Positions 46,369-55,612 of a stretch of 64,000 nucleotides of DNA are shown here, piece after piece. Positions within the stretch are counted from its first letter, which is position 1. Each line of letters begins with the position of its first letter. The stretch lies in the NCBI GenBank assembly GCA_018920185.1, contig JAHLMT010000002.1, positions 62,001 to 126,000 on the forward strand, written 5' to 3'. Position numbers and translations under genes: made by a program. The DNA comes from Candidatus Aenigmatarchaeota archaeon. GTDB lineage: Archaea > Aenigmatarchaeota > Aenigmatarchaeia > CG10238-14 > SCSR01. The notes below the pieces were generated by a model that searched no databases, was not told the origin of the DNA, and saw only the letters and a list, made by a program, of their open reading frames with translations.

Positions 46369-46947
46369 TTATAAAACAACTAGTCCATTTAAAATAAATT
46401 GAACAGCAATTACAGTTAAAAGTATTCCCATTATTCTTGTTAGCGTCTCTGAACTCTTGGTACCAATTATTTTCATTATATTCGTACAGAAAGCTAGAGT
46501 CAATTCCATTAAAATCATAGCTACTACAATCGAAATAATAGCAGTTTTTAACCCATAAGTTTGTGATAGAATTATAGTCATTGTAATAGCTCCTGGTCCC
46601 GCAATTAAAGGTATTCCTAAAGGAACAACACCAAAATTTCTGTCATATTTGTATTGTTTTATCCGTCCTCTAACCATATCTAAACCAATCAAAAACAACA
46701 AAATTCCACCTGCAATTTGAAAACTTTCGAATGACAAGTTGAAATAGTCAAAAACACCCTTTCCTAAAACTGCAAATGCAATTAAAATGAGAGATGCTGT
46801 TAAGATAGCTTGTTGTATTATTTTTTTCCTTCTGTCTTCTTTGAAAGCTTTAGTCACACTGAAGTACACAGGAACATTGCCCAAAGGATCCATTATTATG
46901 AAAAGAAGAACTATTGACTGAATTATGAAGGATATATCTGGGACCAT
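46369..46947 (-). CDS. MarC family membrane protein
   Basis: LFIIMDPLGNVPVYFSVTKAF...FQIAGGILLFLIGLDMV...VPLGIPLIAGPGAITMTIIL. Confidence 0.93.
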   Translation of the reverse strand: MVPDISFIIQSIVLLFIIMDPLGNVPVYFSVTKAFKEDRRKKIIQQAILTASLILIAFAVLGKGVFDYFNLSFESFQIAGGILLFLIGLDMVRGRIKQYKYDRNFGVVPLGIPLIAGPGAITMTIILSQTYGLKTAIISIVVAMILMELTLAFCTNIMKIIGTKSSETLTRIMGILLTVIAVQFILNGLVVL

Positions 46948-46982
46948 GTATAATTTTTATACGAAGAACTAATTAAATGTAG

Positions 46983-48287
46983 ATGAAACGAATTAAAACA
47001 ATTATTCTCGGCGCTGCAGGAAGAGATTTCCATAATTTTAACATGGTATATCGCGATAACCCCAATTACGAAGTTGTAGCTTTTACTGCAACGCAAATAC
47101 CAGGAATAGCTGGAAGGTTATATCCAAAAGAATTAGCTGGAAAGCTATATCCAAAGGGCATCCCGATATATCCAGAAGAAAAATTACCAGAACTAATAAA
47201 AAAATTTAAAGTTGATCAAGTTGTTTTTGCTTATTCGGATGTTTCTCATGAGTATGTGATGCACAGAGCTTCGATTGCTTTATCCAATGGTGCTGATTTT
47301 GTTTTGCTTGGTCCAAATTCGACAATGTTAAAATCTTCTAAACCTGTGATATCCGTCACCGCTGTTAGAACAGGTTCAGGAAAAAGTCAGACAACAAGAA
47401 AAATTGCTAAAATTCTAAAAAATAGAGGAAAAAGAGTAGCTGTTATTCGACATCCTATGCCATACGGCCATTTAAAAAAACAAATTGTTGAACGATTTGC
47501 TACTTATCATGACTTGGATAAATACAATACTACAATAGAGGAGCGGGAAGAATACGAACCACATATTGATAATGGAATAATTGTTTATGCCGGTGTAGAT
47601 TATGAAAAAATCTTAAGGCAAGCAGAAAAGGAAGCAGATGTTATAATTTGGGATGGCGGTAATAATGATTTCTCTTTTATTAAATCTGATTTATACATAG
47701 TTGTAGTTGATCCTCATCGTGCTGGACATGAGCTGAAATACCATCCCGGAGAAACAAATTTGCGAATGGCCGATGTCATAGTTGTTAATAAAATTGATTC
47801 TGCTAAAAAATCGGATATACGCCAAGTAATTAAAAATACTAAATCTCTTAATCCAAAGGCAAAAATAATTCTTGCTAAATCTGTTGTAACAGTAGATAAA
47901 CCAGAATTAATCGAGGGAAAGAAAGTACTGGTGGTTGAAGATGGTCCCACCTTAACACATGGTGGTATGCCTTATGGTGCAGGAACTGTAGCTGCACAAA
48001 AATATAATTGTGAGATAATTGATGCACGAAAATACTCTGTAGGTTCTATTAAAGATGTTTACAAAGATTATCCTCATCTAAAGAAAGAACTACCCGCTAT
48101 GGGTTATAGCAAAAAACAGATCAAAGAATTGGAAAAAACTATCAACTCAGCAAAATGTCAAGCCGTAATTGATGCAACTCCAATAAAATTACCTCGAATT
48201 ATGAAAATAAACAAACCTGTAGTACAAGTTGATTATGAATTACAAGAAGTTGGGAAATTGAATTTGGAGAAGGTTATCAAGTTATGA
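46983..48287 (+). CDS. cyclic 2,3-diphosphoglycerate synthetase-like P-loop protein
   Basis: TIILGAAGRDFHNFNMVYRDNPNYEVVAFTATQIPGIAGR; Walker A TAVRTGSGKSQTTRKI; VIRHPMPYG. Confidence 0.88.
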   Translation: MKRIKTIILGAAGRDFHNFNMVYRDNPNYEVVAFTATQIPGIAGRLYPKELAGKLYPKGIPIYPEEKLPELIKKFKVDQVVFAYSDVSHEYVMHRASIALSNGADFVLLGPNSTMLKSSKPVISVTAVRTGSGKSQTTRKIAKILKNRGKRVAVIRHPMPYGHLKKQIVERFATYHDLDKYNTTIEEREEYEPHIDNGIIVYAGVDYEKILRQAEKEADVIIWDGGNNDFSFIKSDLYIVVVDPHRAGHELKYHPGETNLRMADVIVVNKIDSAKKSDIRQVIKNTKSLNPKAKIILAKSVVTVDKPELIEGKKVLVVEDGPTLTHGGMPYGAGTVAAQKYNCEIIDARKYSVGSIKDVYKDYPHLKKELPAMGYSKKQIKELEKTINSAKCQAVIDATPIKLPRIMKINKPVVQVDYELQEVGKLNLEKVIKL

Positions 48288-49171
48288 AATTAGCTGTAGT
48301 TGCTTTAGGTGGTAATGCTCTAATTCATCCGAAAGAAAGAGGAACTGCTGAAAGACAAATTAAGCATGTAAATGAAACTATTTTGCGTCTAAAATCTCTA
48401 GTAAAAAAATTTTCTTTAGTTTTAACAAATGGAAATGGTCCTCAAATAGGAAACTTATTACTCCAACAAGAACATTATAAACAAACTATACCAGTAATGC
48501 CTCTAGATACTTTAGATGCAATGACTCAAGGTCAATTAGGATATTGGATCCAACAATCTGTAGAAAACATTTTAAAGAAGAATGCCGTTACAATTATCAC
48601 ACGTGTATTAGTTGATAAAAAAGATCCAGCATTCAAAACTCCAACTAAACCTATAGGTCCATATTATAAAAAGAAAATTTTTCCAAAGATGATTAAAGAA
48701 CCAGAAGGATGGAGAAGGGTTGTACCTTCGCCTAAACCAGTAAAAATTATTGACATCGAGGAAATTAGAAGTTTAGTTAAAAGAAATTTTGTTGTAATCG
48801 CATGCGGTGGCGGAGGAATACCGGTAATAAAGGAAAAAAACAAGTTTGTAGGTGTAGAAGCTGTAATTGATAAAGATTATTCAACTGCAAAGCTGGCTAC
48901 CCAATTAAAAGCTAAAGTTCTTATTTTCTTAACCGATGTTCCACATGTCTATTTAAATTATGGACAAAAAGATCAGAAACCAATTTTAAAACTAAAGAAA
49001 AAAGATGCAAGAATTCTTTTAGACTCAGGAGAATTCAAAGAAGGTTCTATGAAACCAAAAATTGAAGCTAGCATAAACTTTTTAGAAAAAGGTGGTAAGA
49101 GAGTGATAATTACATCTCCACAAGAAATAAATTATGCATTAGCTGGAAGAGGAGGAACTGTGATTGAATGA
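48284..49171 (+). CDS. arcC: carbamate kinase
   Basis: LAVVALGGNALIHPKERGTAERQIKHV...LTNGNGPQIGNLLLQQE...ACGGGGIPVIKEKN. Confidence 0.96.
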   Translation: MKLAVVALGGNALIHPKERGTAERQIKHVNETILRLKSLVKKFSLVLTNGNGPQIGNLLLQQEHYKQTIPVMPLDTLDAMTQGQLGYWIQQSVENILKKNAVTIITRVLVDKKDPAFKTPTKPIGPYYKKKIFPKMIKEPEGWRRVVPSPKPVKIIDIEEIRSLVKRNFVVIACGGGGIPVIKEKNKFVGVEAVIDKDYSTAKLATQLKAKVLIFLTDVPHVYLNYGQKDQKPILKLKKKDARILLDSGEFKEGSMKPKIEASINFLEKGGKRVIITSPQEINYALAGRGGTVIE

Positions 49172-50034
49172 AGCATTTGCTATCGATGAATGATTTGTCT
49201 AAAGTAGATATAGAAAAAATATTTCGATTAACTGATAAGTTGAAAAATAAACAAACAAACGATTTAAAAGGAAAGAATATTGCACTAATTTTCCAAAAAC
49301 CATCTACTAGAACAAGAGTTTCTTTTACAGTTGCTATTAATCAATTAGGCGGAAATGCGATAACATTAAATTGGAATGAACTACAGTTAGGAAGAGGAGA
49401 AACTGTAGAAGATACTACACGAGTATTAGAAAGATATGTTGATGCAATTGTTGCTCGTGTATTTTCGCATGAAGATTTAGTGAAAATGGCTAAGATATCT
49501 AAAGTACCAGTTATTAATGCGCTATCAGATTTAGAGCACCCATGCCAAGCTTTAGCTGATTTGTACACAATAAAGCAGAAAAAGAAAAATTTGAGAAGGT
49601 TGAAAATAGTTTTTCTTGGCGATGGTGCTAATAACACGTTTCATTCTTTGATATTAGCTTGTGAAAAATTTGGTTTAGATATAGTTGTCTCTTGTCCAAA
49701 TAATTATCGACCGAAAGTTAGAGCTAAATACAAAATCATAGAAGATCCAAAAGAAGCAGTTAAAGATGCGGATATACTCTATACAGATGTTTTCGTTAGC
49801 ATGGGCCAAGAAACTGAACAAGAAAAAAGATTGAAAGAATTACAAAAATATCAACTGAATTCTAAATTGGTTGAATTAGCTAAGAAAGATGTTATCGTAC
49901 TTCATCCATTACCCGCTCATAGAGGACAAGAAATAACTTCCGATGTTATAGATGGGGAAAATTCTGTTGTTTTCGATCAAGCTGAGAACAGATTGCATAC
50001 CGAGAAAGCTATTCTCTATCTTTTAATGAAATAA
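49168..50034 (+). CDS. argF: ornithine carbamoyltransferase
   Basis: FQKPSTRTRVSFTVAINQLGGNAI...HPCQALADLYTI...VLHPLPAHRGQEI. Confidence 0.95.
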   Translation: MKHLLSMNDLSKVDIEKIFRLTDKLKNKQTNDLKGKNIALIFQKPSTRTRVSFTVAINQLGGNAITLNWNELQLGRGETVEDTTRVLERYVDAIVARVFSHEDLVKMAKISKVPVINALSDLEHPCQALADLYTIKQKKKNLRRLKIVFLGDGANNTFHSLILACEKFGLDIVVSCPNNYRPKVRAKYKIIEDPKEAVKDADILYTDVFVSMGQETEQEKRLKELQKYQLNSKLVELAKKDVIVLHPLPAHRGQEITSDVIDGENSVVFDQAENRLHTEKAILYLLMK

Positions 50035-50056
50035 ATACCAGAACTAAAAATTAAGT

Positions 50057-51058
50057 ATGGAAATTAAGGGTATTTCAACTGTTATCGCTTCTGTTCTAAT
50101 GCTTATGATTGTCATAGCTTTAGCTGGCACTGCTTATCTATATATCTCAGGAACATTTACCAGCAAGACAGCGACAACATTTGAGATAATAGAATCTGTT
50201 AACGATACTGTTACAATAAGAAATTCTGGAACTGAGTCGATAACAAACATAAAAGCTACATTGGACGGTGGTGATGTTAACATTGCTGTGGTTCCGAATA
50301 TACAAGGATTAGTTGGATACTGGAGCTTTAATGAAGGGAGTGGAAGTACAACAGCTGATAACAGTGGAAACGGGAATGTAGGCACTTTATTTAATAATCC
50401 TACTTGGGTTGATGGAAAGTTTGGAAAAGCTTTATGGTTTGACGGTGTGGATGATTATGTACTCACAGGTTCTACTGGTTTGAACAATCAAGAAATTACT
50501 ATAAATGTGTGGATTAAACCTGATACATCTAATAATCCAATATATTCTGGACAAAATAGGATAGCAAGTGTTTTAGCTAATGGTGGGTTTTATCTGTATA
50601 ATGACATAGGGGATGGAAAATCAGCGGCACATATAGTACATTATTGGGGGAGATGGAGCTATACATCAACTCCGGATAATATTATAGAAAATGGTAAATG
50701 GTATCCTATTGCATTTGTTATAAGCACTGTTAATGGAGGTACGCAAAGAATTTATGTAAATGGTGAATTACGGGGTGAAAACACAAACATAGGATTCAGT
50801 TCTATTAACTTACTTGAACCCAATATCGGACGTGCCTCTTGGGGTGGAACAACCCACTATTTTCATGGTCTAATTGACGAAGTTGCAATATACAACAGAG
50901 CTTTAAGCGAAAGCGAAATTAAACAATTGCATTCAGGTTTAGTATCCCCCGGACAAACAGCAACAATCAAACCTTTAATCTCCTTATCCAAAGGTACCCA
51001 CACTCTACGCCTGTGCACATCAAGCATGTGCAGTACCGCAATTTTAACAATCATTTAA
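50057..51058 (+). CDS. archaeal type IV pilin-like N-terminus fused to LamG domain (paralog of 1814..2809)
   Basis: Same ISTVIASVLMLMIVIALAGTAYLYISG N-term and KGTHTLRLCTSSMCS C-term. Confidence 0.8.
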   Translation: MEIKGISTVIASVLMLMIVIALAGTAYLYISGTFTSKTATTFEIIESVNDTVTIRNSGTESITNIKATLDGGDVNIAVVPNIQGLVGYWSFNEGSGSTTADNSGNGNVGTLFNNPTWVDGKFGKALWFDGVDDYVLTGSTGLNNQEITINVWIKPDTSNNPIYSGQNRIASVLANGGFYLYNDIGDGKSAAHIVHYWGRWSYTSTPDNIIENGKWYPIAFVISTVNGGTQRIYVNGELRGENTNIGFSSINLLEPNIGRASWGGTTHYFHGLIDEVAIYNRALSESEIKQLHSGLVSPGQTATIKPLISLSKGTHTLRLCTSSMCSTAILTII

Positions 51059-51102
51059 CTGATTATTTCTTATTTTTTAACTTAAAAAACAATTATTAAC
51101 TA

Positions 51103-52578
51103 ATGACAATTCCAACTTACAAAATGTATATAGATGGTAAATGGGTATCAAGCGAATCTGGAGAAACTTATACTCGTGTCAATCCTGCTAATTACAATGA
51201 AGTTCTCGGCAAATTCCAACAAGGAAATGAAAAAGATGTTGATAAAGCTATTGATGCTGCAGAAGAAGCTTTTGAAAAATGGAGAGAAATACCTCCACCA
51301 AAAAGAGGAGAAATTCTTTTAAAAGCCGCGCAATTATTACGACAAAATAAAGAAGAATTGGCAAGAATAATGACTAGAGAAATGGGAAAAGTTTTGATGG
51401 AAGCTCGTGGAGATGTGCAAGAAGCTATTGACGTATGTGAACTAATGGCAGGCGAAGGTAGAAGATTATTCGGAAGAACTACAACAAGTGAATTGCGCGA
51501 TAAATTTGCAATGACCGTTCGTTTGCCCTTAGGTGTTGTCGCATGCATAACTCCCTGGAACTTTCCTGTTGCTATACCAGCATGGAAAATTGCAGCAGCA
51601 CTGATTTGTGGTAATACAGTTGTATTCAAACCATCCAGCGATACTCCGATATGTGCGATTAAATTTGTTGAAATTTTAGAAAAAGCTGGTGTACCAAAAG
51701 GTGTTGTTAATCTTGTTACGGGTCCTGGTGGTACTGTTGGCACACATTTAGTTAAAAGTAAAAAAGTCAGAGCTGTTTCTTTTACCGGTCACCGCGATAC
51801 GGGTGCACAAATTCTAAAGGATGCAGGTGTTGGAAAGAAAATAGGGTTGGAAATGGGGAGTAAGAATCCGATAATTATCATGGATGATGCAGATTTGAAA
51901 CTTGCATTAGACGGCGTTATATGGGGAGCATTCGGCACTAGTGGTCAGAGATGTACAGCTGCAAGTCGAATAATTGTTCACAAAAAAGTTAAACAGAAAT
52001 TTGAAAGGATGCTAATAGAAAAAACAAAGAGATTAAGAATCGGCAATGGATTGGACCCGAAAACAGATGTCGGTCCTCTGGTGAATAAAGCAGCACAAGA
52101 TAAAGTTATCGGCTATATCGAAATTGGGAAAAACGAAGGTGCAATGCTATGTTGTGGAGGTAAAGTTCCTAAATTAAACGGCTGGTTTGTTGAACCCACT
52201 ATATTCACCAACACATCGTCAGATATGAGAATTTTCCAGGATGAGATATTCGGTCCTGTAACAGCTCTAACAGAAGCGAGGAATTTGGATGATGCCATAG
52301 ATTTAGCCAATGCTGTTGAATACGGACTAAGTTCTTCTATCTATACCAAAGATATCAACAATGCCTTCCACGCAATAAAACATCTTGAGTATGGTATAAC
52401 ATATGTTAACGCACCGACAATAGGAGCAGAAGTTCATTTACCATTTGGTGGAGCTAAAGCATCAGGTTCTGGATGGAAAGAAGTCGGTTGGACTGGGACT
52501 GAATTCTTTAGTGAAGAAAAAACTGTTTTCATTGATCATTCAGGTAAATTACAAAGAGCACAGATTGATATAGGATAA
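51103..52578 (+). CDS. NAD(P)-dependent aldehyde dehydrogenase
   Basis: ITPWNFPVAIPAWKIAAALICGNTVVFKPS...GLEMGSKNPIIIMDDADL...GTSGQRCTAASRIIV. Confidence 0.95.
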   Translation: MTIPTYKMYIDGKWVSSESGETYTRVNPANYNEVLGKFQQGNEKDVDKAIDAAEEAFEKWREIPPPKRGEILLKAAQLLRQNKEELARIMTREMGKVLMEARGDVQEAIDVCELMAGEGRRLFGRTTTSELRDKFAMTVRLPLGVVACITPWNFPVAIPAWKIAAALICGNTVVFKPSSDTPICAIKFVEILEKAGVPKGVVNLVTGPGGTVGTHLVKSKKVRAVSFTGHRDTGAQILKDAGVGKKIGLEMGSKNPIIIMDDADLKLALDGVIWGAFGTSGQRCTAASRIIVHKKVKQKFERMLIEKTKRLRIGNGLDPKTDVGPLVNKAAQDKVIGYIEIGKNEGAMLCCGGKVPKLNGWFVEPTIFTNTSSDMRIFQDEIFGPVTALTEARNLDDAIDLANAVEYGLSSSIYTKDINNAFHAIKHLEYGITYVNAPTIGAEVHLPFGGAKASGSGWKEVGWTGTEFFSEEKTVFIDHSGKLQRAQIDIG

Positions 52579-52580
52579 AC

Positions 52581-53153
52581 TCATAGTTTAACACTAATCT
52601 CCATAGCATCCTTAACATTTTTTGAAAATTCTAAAGGAACATTAATGGTTTTACTATTATATTTTCCAGAATTTCTTACATAACTAAGATAATCTTTCAT
52701 ATACTGTTCAAAAATACCAACATTATCTGCGATAACAACACTACCTTTCTTCAAGTTCTTTTCAGCTAGCTTAAGATAGTTAAAATATTCTTCTTTAGTT
52801 GCATCTATAAACATTAAATCGAACTTTTCTTTTAGTTTCGGGATTACATCTAAAGCGTCCCCGACAATAATTTCTATTTTGTTAGAGAGGTTAGTTTGCT
52901 CTATGTTTTTTCTTGCCATATCAGCATACTGAGGGTTTATTTCGATAGTTATTACTTTTCCACCTTTAGGTAACAATCTTGCCATGAATATAGCAGAATA
53001 TCCAAATAAAGTTCCAATCTCTAAGATTTTCTTTGGTTTATGTTTTTTAATTTCGTCTTCGATAATTTTTCCTTTTATCGGACCTATTGATGGAATAAAT
53101 TGCTTCTCTCCTAATTTTTCTAGTGCTCTAAGAACTTGTATCGATCTATCCAC
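52581..53153 (-). CDS. class I SAM-dependent O-methyltransferase
   Basis: KKILEIGTLFGYSAIFMARLLPKGGKVITIEINPQYADMARKNIEQ...FDLMFIDATKEEYFNYL...VVIADNVG. Confidence 0.9.
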   Translation of the reverse strand: MDRSIQVLRALEKLGEKQFIPSIGPIKGKIIEDEIKKHKPKKILEIGTLFGYSAIFMARLLPKGGKVITIEINPQYADMARKNIEQTNLSNKIEIIVGDALDVIPKLKEKFDLMFIDATKEEYFNYLKLAEKNLKKGSVVIADNVGIFEQYMKDYLSYVRNSGKYNSKTINVPLEFSKNVKDAMEISVKL

Positions 53154-53181
53154 GAATTATATATGTATTCTATTTAAAATT

Positions 53182-53304
53182 ATGATGTGTAAATGCGATA
53201 AACAAAATTTGCTACAATTAAAAATAAGACAAGTTTTTCATCAAGAGACAACTTCTAGGTTGTTGAAAAATTGGAAAAGGCAATTGGAAAGAAGATTTAT
53301 ATGA
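53182..53304 (+). CDS. 40-aa basic hypothetical peptide
   Basis: MMCKCDKQNLLQLKIRQVFHQETTSRLLKNWKRQLERRFI; only the 3' part of ORF 52984..53304 is plausible. Confidence 0.3.
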   Translation: MMCKCDKQNLLQLKIRQVFHQETTSRLLKNWKRQLERRFI

Positions 53305-53434
53305 GAATTTTTATCTAGATTTCTTAGAAAGATCGTTTGGTTAATTTATATTTTAGATAATTCTATAAGATTTAAATGATAGCCAAAGGTCAGAGAGACC
53401 AAAGAGAAAGGATAAAGATTAAATTAACTGAACT

Positions 53435-53462
53435 AGGAATATTGGTAAAGGAATATTGGTAA
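53435..53462 (+). repeat. two tandem copies of the 14-bp unit aggaatattggtaa
   Basis: Direct reading at 53435..53448 and 53449..53462, upstream of acylphosphatase. Confidence 0.85.
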
Positions 53463-53484
53463 AGGGATATGTAGGCTGATAACT

Positions 53485-53757
53485 GTGAAAAGAGTAAATG
53501 CAAAGATATACGGCATCGTGCAGAATGTTGGTTTTAGAAATTTTATTAAGAAGAACGCTGAAAAGTTGGGAATTACTGGTTGGGTGAGGAATAATTTTGA
53601 TGGCACAGTGGAAGCTGTGTTTGAAGGCGATGATAATGCTGTATCAGAAATTATAGAAAAATGTAAGAAAGGTCCTCTTCTAGCTTTGGTTGAGAAGGTT
53701 GAAGTCAGGGAAGAAGAACCGAAGAAAGAGTTCGACGAGTTTCATATTTTTAGATAG
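53485..53757 (+). CDS. acyP: acylphosphatase
   Basis: VNAKIYGIVQNVGFRNFIKKNAEKLGITGWVRNNFDGTVEAVFEGDDNAV. Confidence 0.96.
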   Translation: MKRVNAKIYGIVQNVGFRNFIKKNAEKLGITGWVRNNFDGTVEAVFEGDDNAVSEIIEKCKKGPLLALVEKVEVREEEPKKEFDEFHIFR

Positions 53758-53823
53758 AGATATTAAATTATATAATTCTTGGTAGTCAAAATCTTTAATC
53801 CTGTCTACATGTGCCTTACAAAG

Positions 53824-55125
53824 CTAACTGCAATCCCCTGGACAACCACCAGTAGTCCTTTCAATATCTTGACATATACCATCTCCACACCGACCACTTG
53901 CACCCCCAAGTGTGGGTTGTTGTTGAGATTGTGTCTGAGTTAGAGTAGAACGTTCTTTCGGAGACCCAGAAGGATTACCGCCATACTGTCTTGAAAAATC
54001 TTGGAGTACTTTCACTACTTTAGGCATATCTGAAAATGAATGTTCTGCCCGACACCAAAATATTTTTGTGACACCATTGCCGAATGTTGATTCTATATGC
54101 TGTTTCACCCATTCTGCTTCCACATCTGCGTCAGAAGAAATTGTGAACCTATCTCCGACATCACGGCTGCCAGTCTCGGAAAGCCAAATCTCTTTATCCG
54201 CCGGGACATACCGCTTCCAATAACTTATATACTTTGCTATGTCTGGCTCTTTTTTCCCTACCAAATAATGAAAATTAAAGAAATCCATATAATTTGTTCC
54301 ACCGTTTTTAAAGAAGTAGCCAAAATTCGCTTCACCCATCGGATCAATTCGGCTATTCATGTCATATATCGGTGCCGGTCCGCCAGGAGAAATCATAAGT
54401 GATTTGTCCACCTCTTTTGCTGCTTCATAAGCAGTTTTCACTAAATCAAAAAAGTTTTTATAACAAGTTTCGCCAGTAGTTTCGCAAAATGGTTCAATTC
54501 CAACTTCCCAATAAGTAATTTTGGTCGTAAGTCCAGGCATGTCATTTTTGCCATCACCATTATAACGATCAACAACTGCTTTTACATAATTCCTGAAACT
54601 CGAAAGATCAACAGACTGCTTTATTTTCGGCATACCTGTAGGAAATACTGTACCAAAAATTTGAATGCCAGATGCTTGCATTTGCTTAACAACCTCGTCA
54701 GGTATGGAAAAATCATAACTCCCCTTTTGTTTTTCAATTGTTTCCTGAGAAAAGACGTCTCCCAGTGGTCTCCCCCAACCGAACCCAAGAGCTTTTGTAT
54801 CTTGGATATCATCTGCTATACCTGTTTTACTGAACCCGTCACATAATCCAAATTTCTCACTACCGCGATAACCCTCAATTGGTTGAGTTGTTGTGGTCTG
54901 CTGAATTTGTCTAGTAGCACAGTCTTGAGGACATCCACCGGTTTGTTTTTCTATATCATCGCAAACATTATCACCACATTTCCCCACTGAAGGCTGACCG
55001 GTAGAAGTTTTCTCGGATATAGGAAGAGTTGATTTAGTGGGTTTCTGAGTAATAAGGTAAATTGAAGCAACTGCAGCTGCCGAAATAATTAATACAATTA
55101 AAACTGCAATTGTTACAACATTCAT
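53824..55125 (-). CDS. membrane-anchored glycoside-hydrolase-like TIM-barrel protein flanked by two Cys-rich repeats
   Basis: N-term TM; CGDNVCDDIEKQTGGCPQDC and C-term CGDGICQDIERTTGGCPGDC; barrel motifs ITYWEVGIEP and IWLSETGSRDV. Confidence 0.7.
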   Translation of the reverse strand: MNVVTIAVLIVLIISAAAVASIYLITQKPTKSTLPISEKTSTGQPSVGKCGDNVCDDIEKQTGGCPQDCATRQIQQTTTTQPIEGYRGSEKFGLCDGFSKTGIADDIQDTKALGFGWGRPLGDVFSQETIEKQKGSYDFSIPDEVVKQMQASGIQIFGTVFPTGMPKIKQSVDLSSFRNYVKAVVDRYNGDGKNDMPGLTTKITYWEVGIEPFCETTGETCYKNFFDLVKTAYEAAKEVDKSLMISPGGPAPIYDMNSRIDPMGEANFGYFFKNGGTNYMDFFNFHYLVGKKEPDIAKYISYWKRYVPADKEIWLSETGSRDVGDRFTISSDADVEAEWVKQHIESTFGNGVTKIFWCRAEHSFSDMPKVVKVLQDFSRQYGGNPSGSPKERSTLTQTQSQQQPTLGGASGRCGDGICQDIERTTGGCPGDCS

Positions 55126-55187
55126 TAAAATATTTTGATTTTAGCTTATAAATAGTTTCTGATAACATCTTTTATCGCAATGGACGA

Positions 55188-55301
55188 GTGAAAGGCACAT
55201 TCGGCGAGACATTAAGAATTGTTATAGCTTTGGTGTTTGCTATCACTGCTTTGATTCTTATCTGGTATTTCCATGATAAGATAGCTGATTTGCTCTTATG
55301 A
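55188..55301 (+). CDS. 37-aa single-TM peptide
   Basis: GTG start; MKGTFGETLRIVIALVFAITALILIWYFHDKIADLLL. Confidence 0.45.
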   Translation: MKGTFGETLRIVIALVFAITALILIWYFHDKIADLLL

Positions 55302-55354
55302 AGTATTCCACAAAACTCTCTAAATTTAAAAATTAGGTATGACCACAGAAAAAT

Positions 55355-55474
55355 TTGTCAAAAAAAATTCGAAGAGGTAAAATCGGAGACGATCAAGATT
55401 ATTTCGAATGGTTCTCGTTGTTTAAAGCTAAGAAACATTGGGAAGACGAACTTAAGCAACTACAGGCTGAATAA
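55355..55474 (+). CDS. 39-aa basic hypothetical peptide
   Basis: TTG start; MSKKIRRGKIGDDQDYFEWFSLFKAKKHWEDELKQLQAE. Confidence 0.3.
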   Translation: MSKKIRRGKIGDDQDYFEWFSLFKAKKHWEDELKQLQAE

Positions 55475-55612
55475 TGATCTCCGATTACTTTCAATTGGTC
55501 GAAAAACTTCTATTTCCATGTCCATTAACAGTTTCGACAGTTAATGAAATTTAAATAAATTATCTCCAATCGAATAGATACCTTTAAAAGCTATCCTCCC
55601 AAATATCTTTAT

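Noticed and set aside
51192-51743. 183-aa minus-strand ORF
   Set aside because: Shadow ORF antisense to aldehyde dehydrogenase, which has full family motifs.
52984-53181. 5' part of ORF 52984..53304
   Set aside because: Antisense to the O-methyltransferase N-terminus; only the last 40 codons (from 53182) lie in free space.
54097-54402. 101-aa plus-strand ORF
   Set aside because: Antisense to the glycoside-hydrolase-like gene; no family features.
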